From UMGS1532 sp045594795 (GTDB lineage Bacteria > Bacillota > Clostridia > Oscillospirales > Acutalibacteraceae), in NCBI GenBank assembly GCA_045594795.1, contig JAZNZF010000001.1, forward strand, positions 1 to 64,000: a stretch of 64,000 nt of DNA, read 5' to 3'. Position 1 is the first letter of the stretch, and every line of letters starts with the position of its first letter. Positions 34,525 through 43,222 of the stretch are shown here, one piece after another. The notes beneath the pieces were generated by a model that was given only the letters and a program-made list of their open reading frames with translations, searched no databases and had not been told where the DNA came from. Made by a program: the position numbers and the translations under genes.

Positions 34525-34553
34525 ATTTTATCATACTAAAAAGAATTAATCAA
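34525..34553 (-). promoter_or_regulatory. Promoter of the murI operon
   Basis: TTGATT (34548-34553) and TAAAAT (34525-34530) are 17 bases apart. The -35 overlaps the stop codon of the upstream DMT gene. Confidence 0.6.
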
Positions 34554-35433
34554 CCTTTTTTGTACCTAAAGAACCAACGATTATTGAAGCAACAATTAGT
34601 AACATACCGAGAATCATAGATATTGTTAATTTTTCACTAAAAACAAATATACCAAACATCGATGCAACTATAGGTTCAACGGTAGAGATAATTGAAGCTA
34701 ACGCAGGGTCAGTCTTCCCAAGGCCTTTTGTATAAAATATATACGGCAGTACACCGGTAATTAGACCGAACGATAAAAACATTATGACCAATAACAATAT
34801 ATTTGGTGAAGCTTTCTGAACACTTATATCCTCTAACAGCGAAAGTGGAACAACCGTAAAAGCCGAAAATAAAAACGTATAAAAAGTAACGGTTAGAGAT
34901 TTGTAACCCTTTTGCATTGCAACCTTGGCAAAAATGGTGTACAGCGAATAGCCAAAGCCCGAGCCTATGCCAAAAAGCAAACCGGTAAGTGTTAAACTAT
35001 ACCCACCACCAGTCAGTACTCCCGATACTAAAAAACATCCAAACACCACTAAAATTATAGCAATAATTTTAAATATAGTTAGTCTGATTTTGAAAATTAA
35101 AGCTGATATTATTGCCACGAAAACAGGCGCGGTATAAAGCAGAACTGCGGCTATTGCAACACCATTTAGTCTAATAGATACAAAATAGCAGTATGTAAAA
35201 AAGCTTAAGCTTAAAATACCTGTACCGACAAATACCCATATATCTTTAATCTTTATTTTAAACGCGTCTCTATTAACGATAAGCAACCATATACATAACA
35301 AGAAGACTGTTGATACTACGCGCACAGCACCAAGCTGCAATGAGGATAATGGGAAGTAATTTAAAATTAGATTTGAAAAAGCCCCAGTTGTTCCCCATAG
35401 CGCCGCAGCTATTATAATATATAAATAGTTCAA
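34546..35433 (-). CDS. DMT superfamily (EamA) transporter
   Basis: The 295-residue protein is almost entirely hydrophobic, with about ten membrane helices in two EamA halves. Typical motifs are IIAAALWGTTGAFSNLIL near residue 8 and AVLLYTAPVFVAIISALIF near 95. The second half contains GLITGVLPYIFYTKGL near 222 and ASIISTVEPIVASMFGIFVF near 243. EamA proteins export amino acids or other small metabolites, and the substrate cannot be told. It follows the glycosyltransferase gene by 3 bases. Confidence 0.93.
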   Translation of the reverse strand: MNYLYIIIAAALWGTTGAFSNLILNYFPLSSLQLGAVRVVSTVFLLCIWLLIVNRDAFKIKIKDIWVFVGTGILSLSFFTYCYFVSIRLNGVAIAAVLLYTAPVFVAIISALIFKIRLTIFKIIAIILVVFGCFLVSGVLTGGGYSLTLTGLLFGIGSGFGYSLYTIFAKVAMQKGYKSLTVTFYTFLFSAFTVVPLSLLEDISVQKASPNILLLVIMFLSFGLITGVLPYIFYTKGLGKTDPALASIISTVEPIVASMFGIFVFSEKLTISMILGMLLIVASIIVGSLGTKKVD

Positions 35434-35436
35434 ATA

Positions 35437-36441
35437 TTAAACTCCTTTAAAAACAGCAGATAGAATGCCAATTATGGTGCCAATTCCATACGATAAATGC
35501 AACGCTAAGAACATAAACGGCAACAATAAATATTCGAGAGCAAACCTTTTTGTAGAAACAATAGCCATAACACTTAGTGAAACATCGACAAACAAATATG
35601 CAATCGTCAAAAGCAATATAGGGAACGGGCTAAAGGTTAGCGCAAATATTATAGAGAAAATTAATGCCAATACAAAACATAAAGGAACTAAGTGGAATAA
35701 TGAAATACATTTAGGTTGAATAAATAATGTTTTGCCAATCCAATATCCGTTACCATATTTTTGCTTAATTGAGCCAATAATGGATGGCCTTGAAAACTGA
35801 TACGAGCAAATGTATGGATTATAGCAAATTTTATATCCAGCTTCTCTTACTCTATAATGATAATCATTATCCTCGGTTCTGCCAAGATTTTCATTAAAGA
35901 ACCCGACCTTTTTGATAACCTCTTTTCTATAGCAACCGTGGAAAACTGTATCAACGTACTTTTTACCTTCGCTTTGATGGTACTTACCAAAGCTACCGCC
36001 AAACATTGAGTTGTCTGATAGATGCACTAATCGCTTTTCGGGTGTTTCGCTATCAATTATATTTGGTCGCATACCGCCACACACGAACTCGCCACTATCT
36101 AAGGTTGCAGCATTTTCGCTTAAGAAGTTTGTAGTAAGTCTTGCGTGAGCGTCAACCCTTATAAGCGCATCACCACTAAAGTTATTAATAGCTACGTTCC
36201 AACCGGCAGCTTGAATTTTACCTTCGTTATCAATAACCTGTATGTTGTAATACTCGTCAGCGTGAGCTTCTTTAAAGCTATTAAAAATATCCTTAGTAGT
36301 ATCGGTAGACATACTGTTAATAAGTAGCAGTTCGGTATGCTTTTTATCGTAGTCCTGTGCTAAAATTTCGTTTAGCAAGGTATTAATATAGTCATGCTCG
36401 TTATATGCTACAATACCAACCGACAAAATTAAATTACTCAA
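35437..36441 (-). CDS. Glycosyltransferase family 2 with C-terminal membrane segments
   Basis: The 334-residue protein has a GT-A domain beginning ILSVGIVAYNEHDYINTLL. A DxD-like RVDAHARL lies near residue 95 and GRTEDNDYHYRVREAGYKI near 187. Two or three membrane helices follow in the last 90 residues. The order resembles ExoA-type transferases of extracellular polysaccharide synthesis, which act at the inner membrane face on a lipid-linked acceptor. It lies between ybaK and the DMT gene in a pcrA-led run. Donor and acceptor are unknown. Confidence 0.88.
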   Translation of the reverse strand: MSNLILSVGIVAYNEHDYINTLLNEILAQDYDKKHTELLLINSMSTDTTKDIFNSFKEAHADEYYNIQVIDNEGKIQAAGWNVAINNFSGDALIRVDAHARLTTNFLSENAATLDSGEFVCGGMRPNIIDSETPEKRLVHLSDNSMFGGSFGKYHQSEGKKYVDTVFHGCYRKEVIKKVGFFNENLGRTEDNDYHYRVREAGYKICYNPYICSYQFSRPSIIGSIKQKYGNGYWIGKTLFIQPKCISLFHLVPLCFVLALIFSIIFALTFSPFPILLLTIAYLFVDVSLSVMAIVSTKRFALEYLLLPFMFLALHLSYGIGTIIGILSAVFKGV

Positions 36442-36450
36442 AAATATCCC

Positions 36451-36927
36451 TCACTTTGTTATATCACAAAACTCTGCGCCTATTAGGTTTGCTAAATCGT
36501 TTGGCGATAAAAATATTTGTGTACCTATTCTGCCACCGCTAATTATTATAGTATCAAAACATTTTGCAGTTTGGTCGATTACAGTTTTAAACTGTTTTTT
36601 CATACCAATAGGAGTACATCCGCCGCGAATGTATCCCGTTACCGAGTTTATATCCTTTACGGGAATTAATTCAACAGATTTTTCGTTTACCGATTTAGCC
36701 GCTTTTTTCATATCAAGCTCTTGTGCAATTGGTACGCAAAACACAAAATAGTCGTTACTTTTACCCTTGGCAACTAATGTTTTATATGAGCTTTCATACG
36801 GTTGGGATAACATATCTGCAATTTTTACAGCATCAATAAACTCATCACACTGATAAGTATTTAGCTCATATTTGATTTTTGCCTTATCTAATATGCGAAT
36901 GGCATTTGTTTTAAGCTCTTTACCCAT
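36451..36927 (-). CDS. ybaK: Cys-tRNA(Pro) deacylase, YbaK/EbsC type
   Basis: YbaK removes cysteine misattached to tRNA-Pro. The protein of about 158 residues has KTNAIRILDKAKIKYELNTY at the start, YKTLVAKGKSNDYFVFCVP near residue 47 (with the conserved lysine), GYIRGGCTPIGMKKQF near 102 and SGGRIGTQIFLSP near 133, all in family order. ATG at 36927 (AGGTG 6 bases upstream) is preferred over GTG at 36936, which would overlap the ribosome site. It lies 9 bases after pcrA. Confidence 0.93.
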   Translation of the reverse strand: MGKELKTNAIRILDKAKIKYELNTYQCDEFIDAVKIADMLSQPYESSYKTLVAKGKSNDYFVFCVPIAQELDMKKAAKSVNEKSVELIPVKDINSVTGYIRGGCTPIGMKKQFKTVIDQTAKCFDTIIISGGRIGTQIFLSPNDLANLIGAEFCDITK

Positions 36928-36936
36928 AAATAGCAC

Positions 36937-39282
36937 CTATATCTTTTTTAATCGAGCAAACGTTGCCATAAGCTTTTTAGTACCAACACTCTCAAAAACA
37001 ATTTCAAGTAAAACGTCGTTACCCATTTGTGTTGCCTTAACAATTTTACCATCACCGAAGGTAGCGTGGTTTACTGAATCACCAACTGCAAAATCAAATT
37101 TAACATTAATACTTACAGGCTTAGAATTAAATTGCGGTCTGTTAATTTTTGGTTTATTGTAAGCGTTAGAACTATATGTAAACCTTTCGGTAGCAGGAAT
37201 TACGGTTGAGCTTATTTCGCATAAAAACTTAGGAATTTCTTCCACGAAGCGCGAGGGTTTATTATAGCTTGTCTGTCCGTAAAGCATTCTGTGAAAGGTA
37301 TTAGAAATATGCAATTTTCGTTTAGCGCGAGTAATTCCAACGTAAGCAATACGTCTTTCTTCCTCCATTTCCTCAGCACCCTCAAGAATTGATTGGTTGC
37401 CGGGGAAAATGCCTTCTTCCATACCAACTAAAAACACAGTATCAAACTCTAAGCCTTTAGCGGAATGTAAAGTCATAAGTATTGCAGCATCTGTACCCTC
37501 ATCGTAGCTATCAAGGTCACTGATTAGTGAAACTTCCTCTAAAAAGCCCGAAAGCGTCGGGTTCTCGTTCTCCTCACTATACTGAACAAGTGAGGTAGAA
37601 AGTTCCTTTACGTTCTCTTTTCTGTCACGTTCCTCATCAGGCAAGGTGTCAAGATACATTCCGTAACCTGTTTTTTCAAGGGTTGTTTCAAGTAGTTCGT
37701 GTAACGGCAAAACTTCAGCATCAGACTGTAGCTCTCGAATAACCGCACCGAATTCGCGCAAACGCGTAACTGCACGCGAAAGTATCGGATAGTTTTCTGC
37801 ATTCTCAAACACCTCAAAAAGCGAAAGTCCCAAACCATCAGCAATTTGTTGAGCGTTAGCAACAGTTGTATCACCAATGCCACGCTTTGGCTCGTTAATT
37901 ATACGGCGCAAACGGACATTGTCGGCCGTGTTATTGATAACATTAAAATAAGCAATAATGTCCTTGATTTCTTTACGGTCGTAGAACCTTAAACCGCCAA
38001 CAATTTTATATGGAATACCAGAACGAGCAAGTGCGTTTTCAATAGCATTAGATTGTGCATTCATTCTGTAAAGCACGGCGCAATCACTAAACTTACCGCC
38101 ATTCCTTACGTGTTCTAAAACCTTATCGGCAACGTAGCGTGCCTCGTCACTTTCGTTTTCGGTGGTGGTATACGAAAGCTTTTCACCGCTCCCGTTTGAA
38201 GTCCAAAGACTTTTGCCTGTTCTGCCAATGTTATTGTGAATAACCGCATTTGCGGCATCTAATATATTTTGTGTAGAACGATAATTCTGCTCAAGCCTAA
38301 TAACCTTTGCATCGGGATATTGCTTTTCAAAGCTTAAAATATTTTCGATAGTAGCTCCGCGAAAACGATATATACTTTGGTCGTCATCACCAACTACGCA
38401 AATATTCCTATGCTTTTCTGCAAGTAATTTAACAAGTACGTATTGTGCGTGGTTTGTGTCTTGATACTCGTCGACAAGTATATGTTTAATTCTATTTTGA
38501 TATATTTCAAGCACTTCGGAATTCTCTTGAAACAATCTTACTGTATTTACAATTAAATCGTCAAAGTCCATAGCGTTAGAGCTAAGTAATGCCTTTTGAT
38601 ACGCATTATATGCCTTAGCAATTAGCTTTAGTCTAACATCAATTCCTGCGTCTTTTTCATATTCACTTGGAGTTATAAGCTTGTCCTTAGCACGACTAAT
38701 CTCGTTAAGTATAGTTTTGGGATGAATCTGCTTATCGTTTATGCCGATATTTTTGCAAATTTCTTTCATAACTCTGCGTTGGTCGTCGGTATCGTAAATT
38801 GTATAGTGACTGTCGTATCCTAAAAGCTCGCCATGGCGTCTTAGTATTTTTGAGCAAATCGAATGAAAAGTACCTGCTTTAACGTACCCCGCATCATCGC
38901 CCAACATTTTTTCAATTCTTTCTTTAAGCTCGCCTGCGGCTTTATTTGTAAAGGTAATTGCAAGAATTTCCCACGGCTTTACTGCGTTATGTGAAAATAA
39001 ATCTTTAGAGAAATTACCGCACTTTATCATATTCTCTGCTTCGGCAATTACATCATCACTTAATTGTGGCACCCATTCGGTAGTATAAGCGTCGCCATAC
39101 TTTACAAGGTTTGAAATTCTATTTACAAGCACGGTTGTTTTACCACTACCTGCACCCGCCAAAATTAAAACAGGACCATTAGTAGCAGTAACAGCCGAAA
39201 GTTGCATATCATTCAAATTACTAAAATCACGCTCTATTATCTTTTTTCGTATATCTATAAATTTACCTACTTGCTCGGTCAT
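36937..39282 (-). CDS. pcrA: UvrD/PcrA-type DNA helicase
   Basis: This superfamily 1 3'-5' helicase acts in nucleotide excision repair and in clearing recombination and replication intermediates. The protein of about 781 residues has the Q motif LNDMQLSAVTATNGPVLILA, Walker A GAGSGKTTVLVNRI near residue 46, motif II ILVDEYQDTNHAQY near 280, QNYRSTQNIL and VTRAKRKL-type motif VI near 665. The C-terminal Tudor-like domain FAVGDSVNHATFGDGKIV is the hallmark of PcrA. ATG at 39282 follows AAGGGG, while the frame extends upstream without a ribosome site. It heads the pcrA-ybaK-GT2-DMT run. Confidence 0.96.
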   Translation of the reverse strand: MTEQVGKFIDIRKKIIERDFSNLNDMQLSAVTATNGPVLILAGAGSGKTTVLVNRISNLVKYGDAYTTEWVPQLSDDVIAEAENMIKCGNFSKDLFSHNAVKPWEILAITFTNKAAGELKERIEKMLGDDAGYVKAGTFHSICSKILRRHGELLGYDSHYTIYDTDDQRRVMKEICKNIGINDKQIHPKTILNEISRAKDKLITPSEYEKDAGIDVRLKLIAKAYNAYQKALLSSNAMDFDDLIVNTVRLFQENSEVLEIYQNRIKHILVDEYQDTNHAQYVLVKLLAEKHRNICVVGDDDQSIYRFRGATIENILSFEKQYPDAKVIRLEQNYRSTQNILDAANAVIHNNIGRTGKSLWTSNGSGEKLSYTTTENESDEARYVADKVLEHVRNGGKFSDCAVLYRMNAQSNAIENALARSGIPYKIVGGLRFYDRKEIKDIIAYFNVINNTADNVRLRRIINEPKRGIGDTTVANAQQIADGLGLSLFEVFENAENYPILSRAVTRLREFGAVIRELQSDAEVLPLHELLETTLEKTGYGMYLDTLPDEERDRKENVKELSTSLVQYSEENENPTLSGFLEEVSLISDLDSYDEGTDAAILMTLHSAKGLEFDTVFLVGMEEGIFPGNQSILEGAEEMEEERRIAYVGITRAKRKLHISNTFHRMLYGQTSYNKPSRFVEEIPKFLCEISSTVIPATERFTYSSNAYNKPKINRPQFNSKPVSINVKFDFAVGDSVNHATFGDGKIVKATQMGNDVLLEIVFESVGTKKLMATFARLKKI

Positions 39283-39317
39283 TACTTTGCCCCTTAACAA
39301 TATTATAATGCAATTAT

Positions 39318-39346
39318 ATTTTACTACAAAAAATCTGTAAGTTCAA
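39318..39346 (-). promoter_or_regulatory. Promoter of the pcrA run
   Basis: TTGAAC (39341-39346) and TAAAAT (39318-39323) are 17 bases apart and lie 36 bases before the ATG. Confidence 0.6.
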
Positions 39347-39374
39347 TTAAAATTTATACTTTAAATAAATATAT

Positions 39375-39405
39375 AAGCGTAGAGATTAAATAATCATCTA
39401 CGCTT
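39375..39405 (-). terminator. Terminator hairpin after spoVM
   Basis: A perfect 9-bp stem (AAGCGTAGA at 39375-39383, TCTACGCTT at 39397-39405) lies 20 bases past the spoVM stop. It is followed on the minus strand by an AT-rich stretch with TTTATTT. Confidence 0.7.
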
Positions 39406-39424
39406 TAATTAATATACTATGTAA

Positions 39425-39511
39425 TTATTCGCCTTGCTCTTTTTTTATACCAAAAAACATTCTTAAAATACCCCTTAAGGCTTTAGGACTTTTAACAACA
39501 ACTATTCTCAT
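39425..39511 (-). CDS. spoVM: Stage V sporulation protein M (28 residues)
   Basis: The 28-residue peptide MRIVVVKSPKALRGILRMFF plus GIKKEQGE has the SpoVM pattern: a short strand, K-x-PK, a break and an amphipathic helix with basic residues. In Bacillus SpoVM recognises positive membrane curvature on the forespore surface and anchors SpoIVA, starting spore coat assembly. GGGGG lies 7 bases before the ATG. Its place just after thiN is the same as in Bacillus subtilis, which strongly supports the call. The gene is too short for ordinary gene finders. Confidence 0.9.
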   Translation of the reverse strand: MRIVVVKSPKALRGILRMFFGIKKEQGE

Positions 39512-39524
39512 AAAAATACCCCCA

Positions 39525-39671
39525 TTAACATTTTGGTATTGACATACCTAAGACAACAACGCAAAGAGCTAATAATATTATCAGAACTTTTGTAGGGCAA
39601 TAGAAGGCTATTAATGTACCCATGCCTATAGCGGCAATATATTTTAAATTACTGCACCTTCGACTAAACAT
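39525..39671 (-). CDS. Small hydrophobic membrane peptide (48 residues) between thiN and spoVM
   Basis: The frame MFSRRCSNLKYIAAIGMGTL continues for 48 residues. A basic start is followed by a hydrophobic segment of two parts (about residues 11-23 and 28-42), joined by FYCPTK, and the C-terminus is IPKC. GGGGG lies 7 bases before the ATG and a further GGGGG-led spoVM begins 13 bases after its stop, so the two are a small operon. The family is not named here. Similar short membrane peptides occur near spoVM in Clostridia, which is recalled rather than checked. The ribosome site lies in a hairpin. Confidence 0.7.
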   Translation of the reverse strand: MFSRRCSNLKYIAAIGMGTLIAFYCPTKVLIILLALCVVVLGMSIPKC

Positions 39672-39677
39672 ATTACA

Positions 39678-39718
39678 ACCCCCTGCGAAATATCTCTAAG
39701 ACATATTACGCAGAGGGT
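39678..39718 (-). promoter_or_regulatory. Hairpin masking the ribosome site of the 48-residue peptide
   Basis: Arms 39709-39718 (ACCCTCTGCG on the minus strand) and 39678-39687 (CGCAGGGGGT) pair over 10 bp with one G-U. An inner 5-bp AATAT/ATATT stem extends the structure. The 3' arm contains the GGGGG ribosome site. It begins 16 bases after the thiN stop, so it may also slow transcription out of the thiN operon. Confidence 0.55.
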
Positions 39719-39733
39719 CGCATTTTTGTTACA

Positions 39734-40369
39734 CTAATCTTGCAATACAACTAACACTTTTCCTTGTTTTAAGGAAATTTCACCAACAGCATCAATGATT
39801 TTATTGCTAACACCTAATTGGGAACAACTTTTTAGTGTAGCGTTATTTAAAGGATAATCAAAACCTTTAAGGGTTAATCCTATAGCATCTTCACCCAGAG
39901 CAAAAATCGATGCGTACCCGTTGTTTTTAGGAATAGCACAGCTATTGCTTACTATAAAAACTGTACTGTTTTCTGTAACGAGTTTAGGGTATAGGTTATG
40001 TTTAGAAATTTCTAAAAGCGCAAATATCGCACCAAGTGAATGGTCTATTCTACCGCCCCACGCGCCAAAAACTGTTACGTTTTCATATTGTTGTTCCTTG
40101 CAATATTCCAAGCAAAGCATAAAATCGGTTTTATCCTTGCGCGAAGGAAAGGTCAAACATTTAATATCGTGCGGTATTTGGAAACTAACAGAGTCAAAAT
40201 CTCCAACAATTAGTTGTGGTGTTATCCCGCATTTTACACATTTATCGTAGCCACTATCGGCAGCAATAATAAGATTATAGCAGCCGAGCTGATGCTTTAA
40301 CCACTCTATATTATTAATTTCACCACCGCAAACGATAGCTACGGTTTGCTTGTTTTTTGAACATTCCAT
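39734..40369 (-). CDS. thiN: Thiamine diphosphokinase
   Basis: The enzyme transfers pyrophosphate from ATP to thiamine. The 211-residue protein has LIIAADSGYDKCVKCGITPQ near residue 34, IVGDFDSV near 56, PSRKDKTDFMLCLEY near 74 and FGAWGGRIDHSLG near 100, the standard TPK catalytic set. A small C-terminal thiamine-binding domain follows. It overlaps rsgA by 31 bases. The rpe gene that lies between rsgA and thiN in Bacillus is missing here. Confidence 0.95.
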   Translation of the reverse strand: MECSKNKQTVAIVCGGEINNIEWLKHQLGCYNLIIAADSGYDKCVKCGITPQLIVGDFDSVSFQIPHDIKCLTFPSRKDKTDFMLCLEYCKEQQYENVTVFGAWGGRIDHSLGAIFALLEISKHNLYPKLVTENSTVFIVSNSCAIPKNNGYASIFALGEDAIGLTLKGFDYPLNNATLKSCSQLGVSNKIIDAVGEISLKQGKVLVVLQD

Positions 40370-41235
40370 GGTTTTAAATCCTTAACCTCATTATAAAAAG
40401 CAACATAGCTTTGATAACGACTATGATGAATTTCGCCGTTTTGTACAGCAGATTTCACCGCGCAGTCACGTTCTCCAATATGCGAGCAAGAGGGATAGCG
40501 ACATTCGGGCTCGAACTTTGCAAACTCTAAGAAGCAAGATGAAATCTCATCTTTAAAAACAGTTTCATATTTTTGAATATCAAGAGAGGAAAATCCAGGA
40601 GTATCGGCAATGTAGCAACCATTATCGATTTTATAAAGTTCTACCATTCTTGTGGTATGTCTGCCTCTGCCGAGTTTTTCACTAACCTCTCCGGTTTCTA
40701 AAGAAAGATTATCAAATAGTGCGTTAAGTATGCTTGATTTACCAACGCCTGAGTTACCAGTTAATACAGAGATTCCTTTTTGGCAGATGTATTCTCTTAA
40801 AATATTAAGTGTTTCAGGCTGTTTTGCAGATACAACATAGGTTTTAATGCCAGCCATATTGTATATTCTTTCCCATTCGTCAAAGCAACCAAGGTCGCTT
40901 TTATTAAACACAACTATTGGCTCTATTCCTTTATTTACTGCAATTGCAACAATTCTATCTATAAGCACAGAATTAGGCGCAGGGGTATTGTGGGATGATA
41001 CTATAAATAGTCTATCTACGTTGGCAACAGGAGGTCTTATAAGAGAATTACGTCTTTCGTAGATTCTCTCTAAAACACCTTTGCCGTTTTGTAAAAGACT
41101 TATTTCAACCTCATCACCTGAAAGTATTCCTTTGCCGCCTAATCTTAGGCTTCCGCGTGGCTTACACTCATACACCTTACCCTCGGCCTCTACATAGCAA
41201 AATCCCGAAAGTACTTTTAGTAAAACGCCTCTCAT
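40339..41235 (-). CDS. rsgA: Ribosome small subunit-dependent GTPase A
   Basis: RsgA is a circularly permuted GTPase that checks late 30S maturation. The 298-residue protein has an N-terminal OB fold. The G motifs are in permuted order: VFNKSDL (G4) near residue 110, LTGNSGVGKSSILNAL (G1) near 157 and IADTPGFSSLD (G3) near 203. A zinc knuckle (CRYPSCSHIGERDC) lies near 245. All motifs are intact. It lies 2 bases after prkC and overlaps thiN. Confidence 0.97.
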   Translation of the reverse strand: MRGVLLKVLSGFCYVEAEGKVYECKPRGSLRLGGKGILSGDEVEISLLQNGKGVLERIYERRNSLIRPPVANVDRLFIVSSHNTPAPNSVLIDRIVAIAVNKGIEPIVVFNKSDLGCFDEWERIYNMAGIKTYVVSAKQPETLNILREYICQKGISVLTGNSGVGKSSILNALFDNLSLETGEVSEKLGRGRHTTRMVELYKIDNGCYIADTPGFSSLDIQKYETVFKDEISSCFLEFAKFEPECRYPSCSHIGERDCAVKSAVQNGEIHHSRYQSYVAFYNEVKDLKPWNVQKTSKP

Positions 41236-41237
41236 AT

Positions 41238-43190
41238 TTAGCTATCCTTTGGGTAATCGTTATATTCTTTTGTTATTTCATAAGTGCCCTTTTTAAAATC
41301 AATTTTGATTTTAAGGTAGTTATATTCATTACGCTCAGACTTGTCTAACAGTTTAATTTTTACAGTATCACTGTCTTCGGTAGAATCTACATTAAAAATG
41401 TAATTTCTATCCTGTGAAAATGTTAAAGCTGAAGATTTAATTTTGGTACCGGATTCTAACTCTGCTACTACATAACCCGTATCAAAAGCACAATCGTATG
41501 GCAAGTCAACAACAATATCCATACTGTTAGAAACAGCGGTATTGCCTGCACTAATAACAAAGTTAATAGCAGTGCCTCTTTCTACTTGTGTATCACCGCT
41601 AATGCTCTGAGAAATAACAAAGCCTTTTGGCTGAGTGCTCTCACCCTCTGTTACCTTGCCAACCTCTAATTTTTCATTTTCAATCATTTTACGGGCAGAT
41701 TCTTCATCAAAACCAATTATATCAGGAACGGTTGAGTAGAAAATCTCTCTGCCTTTACTAATATAAAGTGTAATTGTCTCGTCAGCTGAAACAAGTGACG
41801 TGCTAAGTGGGGCGGTTTTAACAACCTTGCCCTCGTTTACAACATCATCATAAATCTGTTCGATAACAATATCAGTAAAACCTGCGTTTTTTAAACGCTG
41901 TCTTGCTAAAGATTCGGTGTCGTTAGAAACATCGGGCACTTCGATAAGCTCAGCAGATTGGGCAATAGTAAGTTTAATGGTGTTCTTCTTCTTAATTTCG
42001 GTACCAGGGTCGGGGCTCTGGCGGATTATTTCACCAACCTCATAATCACTTGTTTCTTCATAAATTGTTTCAAAAGTATAATCATCTGTATTATATTTCT
42101 GCTTAAGCTCTTCAACCGTTAATCCAACAAAATCAGGGCATTTGGTAGCAACGGTGGTAGTGTTAATTTTAGAGAATAAATCAATTCCGAGCCACACTAA
42201 AACAAGAATAGCAATACCAACCACAATACCAGTAACAATGGGCACCCAGGAGGTAGATTTAGTTTCTACCTTTTTTTCATTTTCTTCTTCATCTTGTAGG
42301 TCGGTCGAAACAAATTTCGTAGGTGCATTATCAACAAAATATGAATGCTTAAACGTAGCAGACGGGTCTCTGCGGAAGGATTCTAAATCGCAAAGCATCT
42401 CTGCTGCGGTTTGGTATCTACGCAATATCTCTTTTTGCATTGCATTCATAGTTATTTGAGAAAGTCCAAGCGGTATTGTTGGGTCTATTTCTCTTAAGGG
42501 TTTTGCCTCGTTTTGAAGCTGCATCATTGCAACAATAACAGCACTGTCAGCTTGGAAAGGCAATTTACCAGAAAGCATTTCGTACATCATAACGCCAACC
42601 GAATATATATCTGCCTTTTCATCTGTAATCTCGCCACGAGCTTGTTCGGGGCTTATATAATGAACCGAGCCGATAGCTTTATCTGTCATGGTTTTGTGTT
42701 CACTGCGGGCAAACCTTGCTATGCCAAAATCGGTAACCTTAATGCTAGCATCGTTCATAAGCATAATATTTTGGGGCTTAACATCTCTGTGGATTATGCC
42801 TTTATCATGAGCGTGCTGAAGCGCCCTTAATATTTGCATAACAATATTAACAGTTTCTTTCCACTCTAAATGGCCGTGACTTTCAATATATTGCTTAAGT
42901 GTAATACCTTCTATATATTCCATAACAATATACTGAATAAGGTCGCCAAAACTAACATCATAAACCTTTACAATGTTTGGATGAGAGAGAACCGCAATAG
43001 CCTTTGATTCGTTTTTAAATCTACGAACAAAATCCTCGTTAGAAACGAATTCTTGTTTTAATATTTTAATAGCAACAATTCGAGCTTCAATAGTATCATA
43101 AGCTTTATAAACAACAGCCATACCACCTACGCCGATTATCTCACGAATTTCGTATCTGCCATCTAATCTTTTACCAATATATCTATCCAT
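41238..43190 (-). CDS. prkC: Serine/threonine protein kinase with PASTA domains (PrkC/PknB type)
   Basis: The 650-residue membrane kinase senses cell wall fragments. The kinase domain (residues 1-270) has GVGGMAVVYKAYD, VAIKILK, HRDVKPQNIM, DFGIAR and IGSVHYISPEQARGE. A membrane helix lies near 326-348. Three PASTA repeats follow (about 355-425, 426-495 and 496-560). The last 90 residues form an extra beta-rich domain after the PASTA repeats. It lies 32 bases after prpC, its antagonist phosphatase. In Bacillus the pair controls growth, germination and stationary-phase survival. Confidence 0.96.
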   Translation of the reverse strand: MDRYIGKRLDGRYEIREIIGVGGMAVVYKAYDTIEARIVAIKILKQEFVSNEDFVRRFKNESKAIAVLSHPNIVKVYDVSFGDLIQYIVMEYIEGITLKQYIESHGHLEWKETVNIVMQILRALQHAHDKGIIHRDVKPQNIMLMNDASIKVTDFGIARFARSEHKTMTDKAIGSVHYISPEQARGEITDEKADIYSVGVMMYEMLSGKLPFQADSAVIVAMMQLQNEAKPLREIDPTIPLGLSQITMNAMQKEILRRYQTAAEMLCDLESFRRDPSATFKHSYFVDNAPTKFVSTDLQDEEENEKKVETKSTSWVPIVTGIVVGIAILVLVWLGIDLFSKINTTTVATKCPDFVGLTVEELKQKYNTDDYTFETIYEETSDYEVGEIIRQSPDPGTEIKKKNTIKLTIAQSAELIEVPDVSNDTESLARQRLKNAGFTDIVIEQIYDDVVNEGKVVKTAPLSTSLVSADETITLYISKGREIFYSTVPDIIGFDEESARKMIENEKLEVGKVTEGESTQPKGFVISQSISGDTQVERGTAINFVISAGNTAVSNSMDIVVDLPYDCAFDTGYVVAELESGTKIKSSALTFSQDRNYIFNVDSTEDSDTVKIKLLDKSERNEYNYLKIKIDFKKGTYEITKEYNDYPKDS

Positions 43191-43222
43191 AGTAACCTTC
43201 CAATCTTAAAAACAGCTGCCCG

